Under the pieces are notes generated by a model. The model saw only the letters and a program-made list of their open reading frames with translations. It had not been told where the DNA came from and searched no databases. The translations under genes were made by a program, and so were the position numbers. Below, piece after piece: positions 14,202 to 17,622 of a DNA stretch of 17,622 nt (the first letter of the stretch is position 1; each line of letters begins with the position of its first letter). The DNA comes from SURF-21 sp964592775 (GTDB lineage Bacteria; Actinomycetota; Geothermincolia; Geothermincolales; RBG-13-55-18): NCBI GenBank assembly GCA_964592775.1, contig CAZQFX010000050.1, forward strand, positions 1 through 17,622. Direction: 5' to 3'.

Positions 14202-14573
14202 TTAGACGCCGAGTTCGCGCAGGCGCTCCTCGTCCATGCCCGCGCGGTGTCCCAGCTCGTGCAACACTACGCTGCGCACCTTCTCGCGGATATCCCCGTC
14301 GCTGCGAAGTTCCGACAGGATGGGAAGGCGGTAGATCCTGATGACGTCGGGTGGGCGCGCGACGCGGTCCCTCCCCCACTGCGTGAAGGGTACACCGGAG
14401 TACATGCCCAAGAGGAGCATGGGGTCGCGCACCCCGACCTCGGCGGCATCAGCGGGTGTGGCCATATCCTCCACCACGACGGCCAGGTTATCGAAGACCA
14501 GCCGCTGGAAGTCCTCGGGGAAGCCGTCCAGCGCCTCTTCCACCAGGGCCCGGAACTCGTCCAGGCCCGGCAT
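14202..14573 (-). CDS. Minimal zincin metallopeptidase family protein (DUF1025-type, HExxH)
   Basis: This 123-residue small cytoplasmic protein has the zinc motif LHELGHRAGMDEERL near its C-terminus (His105, Glu106, His109, and Asp114 as the expected third ligand). The N-terminal helix FRALVEEALDGFPEDFQRLVFDNLAVVVED is typical of the family. Members are compact zincins whose substrates are unknown. The start is set at ATG 14573 (AAGGGA nine bases upstream), which gives the usual N-terminus; an in-frame GTG at 14591 adds six residues and has GGAGG 11 bases upstream. It converges with the activase gene, separated by 37 bases containing GGTCGG/CCGACC (14168-14195). It shows no sign of belonging to the double-cubane system. 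Confidence 0.82.
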   Translation of the reverse strand: MPGLDEFRALVEEALDGFPEDFQRLVFDNLAVVVEDMATPADAAEVGVRDPMLLLGMYSGVPFTQWGRDRVARPPDVIRIYRLPILSELRSDGDIREKVRSVVLHELGHRAGMDEERLRELGV

Positions 14574-14607
14574 GTCTCTCTTTCCCTTCACGTCGATACC
14601 CGCCTCC

Positions 14608-14715
14608 CTTTCACCATCCTCGCAAGCGCTTCTTCAATGTCATCCTGGGCCTTCAGAGACATATCCATATATCGGCCCCTGCTTTCACCATCCTCGCAAG
14701 CGCTTCTTCAATGTC
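14608..14715. repeat. Perfect 34-bp direct repeat, two copies with 40-bp spacer
   Basis: Identical 34-bp segments lie at 14608-14641 and 14682-14715, both beginning CTTTCACCATCCTCGCAAG. Only two copies exist and there are no cas genes, so this is not a CRISPR array. On the minus strand each copy reads DIEEALARMVK, like a duplicated fragment of a coding sequence. The second copy runs directly into the third dispersed GCGAGCG repeat. The two are probably remnants of a local duplication or of a lost gene. Confidence 0.85.
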
Positions 14716-14741
14716 GACGCGAGCGCCAGCGAAGAGATCTC
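14713..14741. repeat. Third copy of the dispersed GCGAGCG/GCGAAG repeat
   Basis: The segment beginning GTCGACGCGAGCG and ending AGCGAAGAGATCTC matches the copy at 462-490 at 23 of 29 positions, with the same length. It lies beside the 34-bp direct repeat in non-coding DNA. The rest of 14742-14984 shows no gene. Confidence 0.55.
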
Positions 14742-14881
14742 GTACGGACAAAGACCGACGTCCGGAGGACATCGCCATGACCGTCCCCGGGTTTCATGAT
14801 ACACGAATACGGGTCGGGCCCGGCCTCTACCCACATGTCCGGTTGAAGAACCATGAAAAAGGCATTCCGGCACCCTCCGTC

Positions 14882-14907
14882 TTTCACGCCATGATTTCAC
14901 GCCATGA
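14882..14907. repeat. 13-bp tandem duplication
   Basis: TTTCACGCCATGA occurs twice head to tail (14882-14894 and 14895-14907) in the non-coding DNA downstream of the minus-strand surface-protein gene. The simplest origin is replication slippage. Confidence 0.85.
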
Positions 14908-14984
14908 TTATATATGCCGGCGATGATTGTATTTCCATATGGTTCTTCTCCGAGAAATGTGGGTGGCCATGGAGTCTTTGGGGT

Positions 14985-17423
14985 CTATCCCCCGGTGTAG
15001 CCTTCGGCAAAGAAGCGGTGCTGCGAGGGCCCTTCCACTGCGGTACAGTTCGTCCCTCCCGAGTAATCCTTGTAGTAGAAGTACATGGAGCGCTCCGCGA
15101 ACAACGGCGCTTCGGAAGTGACCGAGGTGGAGAAGGCGCAGTCCTCGAGGCCCGGCACCTCGTTGGCCCTCAGGCTCAGGCGCGAGAGCGCCGGTATGGC
15201 CACGTCCCGGGTGACCACCGACCCGTCCTCTCTGGCGAAGGTCAACCTGGCGCCGGCGGACTCGCCGTTCGGGTTGGCCAGGAGTATCCAGGTATCGAAA
15301 TCGCCGCCGGTATAGCCCTCGGCCATGCAGAACTCGCGCGCGGGCTCGTTCACCGCCGCGGAACAGTGGCCCCCCGCGATCTCGCCGTGATAGTCGAAGT
15401 ACATGGCGCGCTCCGCCACGATGCCCACGCCGTTGAGCGAGGTGATGGTCACGCCGAAGGACTTGTCCGCTACCTTTTCCTCCGCGTTGATGGTCAGGCG
15501 GGACTGCGCCGGCACCGTCCTCCTCTCGGTGACGTTCTGCCCCTCCTGCACCAGGTAGGAGACCTCCACCTCGGCGGGCTCCCGGTTGGGATTGGCCAGG
15601 AGGATCCAGGTATCGAAATCGGGCCCCGTGTGGCCCTCGGCCAGGTAGAGCTTCTTGGAGGTCTCGCTTATGGCCTGGGAGCAGTGGCCGTCCCGCAGGC
15701 CGCGATAGTCGAAGTATACGGCGCGCTCCGCCGCCACCCTCGCCCCGTTCAGGGAACGGAAGCTTATCCCCACGCTCCCCGGCGCCAGCCCGTCGACATC
15801 GTTCACCAGCACGGTGAAACGGCTCGAGGGGGCCAGGTCGTAGATCTCGACCACGGGCGCGCCACCCTCCCGCAGGTAGCTCACCTCCACCTGTGCCTCC
15901 CGTTCCTCGGGGTTGGCGAGCAGCAGCCAGGTATTGAAGCCCTCGCCGGTGCAACCCTCGGCGAAGTAGCCTTGCAGGGACGCCTCTTCCGTGCCCACCG
16001 CGGCATGGCCCCCGTCCGCCCAGTCCCGGTAGTCGAAGTACATGGCCCGCTCCGCCACCACGCCCGGCGCCGGGGCGCTCACTTCCATGGAGACCTCGTC
16101 CCATGGGAAGAGGACGTCGACGGGGACGTTGAAGCGGCTGTGCGGGGCCAGGGTATAGGTCTGCGTCACCTGACCGCCGCTCGGCCTCAGGTACCTCACG
16201 TCCACGGGCAGCTCCTCCTGGGACGGGTTGTAGAGAAGGAGCCAGGTGTCGAAACGGTCGTTATAGGGTCCGCCCACCACCCTCCTGCCCCAGGCGAGAT
16301 GGGTGCCCCAGTAGTCGTTGTTGTCCAGGCAGTCGATGCTCACGCCGCCGTTGGAACCCGTGGAATGGATGAAGAGGCCGTTGCCCACGTACATGCCGGT
16401 GTGGCCGTCCATGAGGAAGATGTCGCCGGGNNNNNNNNNNATGCCCGCGTGGCCGATATAGCTGCCGGGGCCGGCATCGGCGTCCTCGTAGAAGCCGATG
16501 ACGTCGCCGGGCTGCAGGGCGCCGCGGGTGACGTAGAGGTAGCGGCTGTCCCGCAGCTGGTCGTCGGCCACGCGCATCATGGGATAGCCCATGCGGATGG
16601 AGAGGGTGTTGTAGACGAAGCCCGAGCAGTCGAACCCGCCCTCCGATTCCCTCTCGCCGCCGTACACGTAGGGGCAGCCCAGGCGCTCGAAACCGAAGCT
16701 CACCGCCTGGAACTGCCCGGAGGTCGCCTCCGGGAGCACGCAGCGCGCGGCGGTGAAGGACTCGCTCACGTACCACGGACGCCAGTCCTCCACGTTGTCG
16801 ATACGGTAGAGGGTGAAGGCCATCTCTCCCCTGGGATAGGTCTGGCCCGGCCATATCCTGCTGTAGCGGTACTTGAGGCGAAGGTCCATGAACACGGCCA
16901 TGGCCCCGCCGTAGTAGGGGGCTCCCCCGATGAGCGTGTTGACGTTCATCGCCGCGCCATTCAGCCCCATCCCCGCCGCCGCCCCCTGGGCCACGCGCTC
17001 GAAGAGCACCCCCTGGTCGGGGGCGAAGGAGCCGTCGGGATTCTTATCCATGAGGCCGTATTTCACCGCCAGGTTGGCCCATACGTGGTTGGGGTCGGAA
17101 GCCGGCAGGTCGGTGAAGGTGATGGACGGATCCGCCCGCTCTCCGGCGTGGTCGAAGATGGTGACCAAGGCCCTGGCGCAATCGAGCCGCGTGGTCGCGT
17201 CCTTGGGGTGGAAGCCGCCGTCCGGGAATCCCGACATGTATCCCGCGCCGCAGGCGTAAGCGATCGCCTGCTGGATCTCGGCGGGCTGGTCGGCGATGTC
17301 TTTGAATGCGCCCTGGGCGAGCGCCGCCTCCCCTCGCATGAAGGCACAGGAAAAAGAGGCGGCCACGAGCATGGCCGCCATCAGCAACACGAAAAACCGC
17401 TCACCCGGTGGCTTGTGACTCAT
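14985..17423 (-). CDS. Exported SLH-domain NlpC/P60 cell-wall peptidase with four C-terminal repeats
   Basis: The protein is about 812 residues in this assembly. It has a signal peptide (hydrophobic 11-26, cleavage likely after ALA at 36). Two SLH-like motifs follow (about 38-90 and 100-150, e.g. YMSGFPDGGFHPKDATTRLD) with a weaker third near 190-207; these normally tether proteins to cell-wall polymers. The NlpC/P60 domain (about 238-385) has the nucleophile Cys266 in FDCSGFVYN and candidate His residues at 325 (YIGHAG) and 341 (DGHTGMYVG). Four tandem ~105-residue beta-rich repeats follow (391-495, 496-602, 603-708, 709-812), each opening with a form of FDTWLLLANP and containing AERAMYFDY. 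ATG 17423 is chosen for its GAGGG site and signal peptide, over an upstream frame start at 17582. A 10-N assembly gap interrupts the peptidase domain. Likely function: peptidoglycan cleavage at the cell surface, with the repeats in adhesion or display. Confidence 0.88.
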   Translation of the reverse strand: MSHKPPGERFFVLLMAAMLVAASFSCAFMRGEAALAQGAFKDIADQPAEIQQAIAYACGAGYMSGFPDGGFHPKDATTRLDCARALVTIFDHAGERADPSITFTDLPASDPNHVWANLAVKYGLMDKNPDGSFAPDQGVLFERVAQGAAAGMGLNGAAMNVNTLIGGAPYYGGAMAVFMDLRLKYRYSRIWPGQTYPRGEMAFTLYRIDNVEDWRPWYVSESFTAARCVLPEATSGQFQAVSFGFERLGCPYVYGGERESEGGFDCSGFVYNTLSIRMGYPMMRVADDQLRDSRYLYVTRGALQPGDVIGFYEDADAGPGSYIGHAGXXXXPGDIFLMDGHTGMYVGNGLFIHSTGSNGGVSIDCLDNNDYWGTHLAWGRRVVGGPYNDRFDTWLLLYNPSQEELPVDVRYLRPSGGQVTQTYTLAPHSRFNVPVDVLFPWDEVSMEVSAPAPGVVAERAMYFDYRDWADGGHAAVGTEEASLQGYFAEGCTGEGFNTWLLLANPEEREAQVEVSYLREGGAPVVEIYDLAPSSRFTVLVNDVDGLAPGSVGISFRSLNGARVAAERAVYFDYRGLRDGHCSQAISETSKKLYLAEGHTGPDFDTWILLANPNREPAEVEVSYLVQEGQNVTERRTVPAQSRLTINAEEKVADKSFGVTITSLNGVGIVAERAMYFDYHGEIAGGHCSAAVNEPAREFCMAEGYTGGDFDTWILLANPNGESAGARLTFAREDGSVVTRDVAIPALSRLSLRANEVPGLEDCAFSTSVTSEAPLFAERSMYFYYKDYSGGTNCTAVEGPSQHRFFAEGYTGG
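16431..16440. other. Assembly gap (10 N) inside the NlpC/P60 domain
   Basis: Ten unknown bases replace sequence between YIGHAG and PGDIFLMDGHTG of the surface peptidase. A fixed run of 10 N is a usual scaffolding placeholder, so the true missing length is not known. The frame happens to stay open across it. Confidence 0.97.
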
Positions 17424-17622
17424 GCAATCCCTCGTATCCTCTAGTCCCTTAAGACATCGTCCTTTACCCGTCCCGCCTTTATCTTGCTCTCCGTCTAGCA
17501 GGTTTTTTGCCTGGCCCGCCCACGATGCTACCAGACGTTTACGGCCGTTGTCCGGTTCCACCCTCCCCGGCGGCTTTCCCATCTTGCTATCTCAGCATCA
17601 TTGTCCGTCAATGATTTACGGC
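17424..17622. other. Upstream region of the surface peptidase gene
   Basis: This is the 5' flank of the minus-strand peptidase gene, up to the window edge. A hairpin, ATCATTG (17597-17603) with CAATGAT (17609-17615), sits at its far end. I see no confident promoter pair and no riboswitch that I can recognise. The frame that extends the peptidase start to 17582 lacks a ribosome site and is not believed to be translated. Confidence 0.4.

Noticed and set aside
14608..14715. Possible CRISPR array
   Set aside because: Only two repeats, with no further units on either side and no cas genes. The repeat reads as a coding fragment.
14904..17444. 846-codon open frame on the plus strand opposite the surface peptidase
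   Set aside because: It is the antisense shadow of a GC-rich gene with SLH, NlpC/P60 and repeat motifs on the minus strand. The plus-strand product is low in recognisable motifs, spans the assembly gap and has no ribosome site.
17424..17622. Cyclic-dinucleotide riboswitch upstream of the cell-wall peptidase
   Set aside because: Such riboswitches do control similar genes, but I could not find the conserved core sequences of ydaO or c-di-GMP-I types in the leader.

Overview
This is about 17.6 kb of GC-rich bacterial chromosome carrying genes of anaerobic metabolism. It includes a double-cubane 2-hydroxyacyl-CoA dehydratase-type protein with its ATP-driven activase, a DUF3343/Se-S-carrier-like protein, an Fe-S flavoprotein, a dicluster ferredoxin-like protein and an iron-dependent alcohol dehydrogenase. 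A secreted SLH + NlpC/P60 cell-wall protein is also present. High GC, strong GGAGG-type ribosome sites, GTG/TTG starts and this gene mix fit an uncultured anaerobic Actinomycetota or Firmicutes-like lineage. I favour a deep-branching anaerobic actinobacterium, but this is inference. A run of exactly 10 N (16431-16440) shows the source is a scaffolded draft assembly, probably a metagenome bin.

Layout, left to right. (1) The minus-strand start of a TetR regulator runs off the left edge and has a well-formed promoter with an overlapping palindromic operator (332-380). (2) About 300 bp of non-coding DNA holds two copies of a dispersed 'GCGAGCG..GCGAAGC' repeat and a nested inverted repeat. (3) A minus-strand two-gene operon joined by an ATGA overlap encodes a multi-PAS/GAF sensor kinase-like protein with no recognisable phospho-acceptor histidine motif, then an Fe-S flavoprotein. 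(4) An Fe-type alcohol dehydrogenase lies divergently on plus. (5) A small plus-strand operon (5551-6224) has an extended -10 promoter, a perfect palindrome resembling CsoR-family operators, a ferredoxin-like protein and a Cys-rich protein that may be V4R-like. Its 3' end carries a small ORF interrupted by a 165-bp terminal-inverted-repeat element and then a textbook terminator. (6) A plus-strand block holds a PaaK-like adenylate-forming enzyme with degenerate catalytic motifs, glycerol kinase and an Est30-like alpha/beta hydrolase, which together suggest lipid or glycerol-ester turnover. (7) The double-cubane block holds DUF3343, the double-cubane protein and the activase, each separated by non-coding DNA and terminator-like hairpins. 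(8) A minus-strand minimal zincin metallopeptidase is followed by a region with a perfect 34-bp direct repeat, a third copy of the dispersed repeat and a 13-bp tandem duplication. (9) A large minus-strand exported protein carries SLH motifs, an NlpC/P60 peptidase and four tandem ~105-residue repeats.

Functional reading. The middle of the window combines low-potential electron carriers (ferredoxin-like, Fe-S flavoprotein), an ATP-dependent reductive enzyme pair and an acyl/alcohol/glycerol metabolic group. No cognate response regulator, CRISPR array, tRNA or rRNA gene was found. The most promising unexplained pieces are the CsoR-like-operator operon with its inserted element, the H-box-less kinase coupled to an Fe-S flavoprotein, and the double-cubane system.
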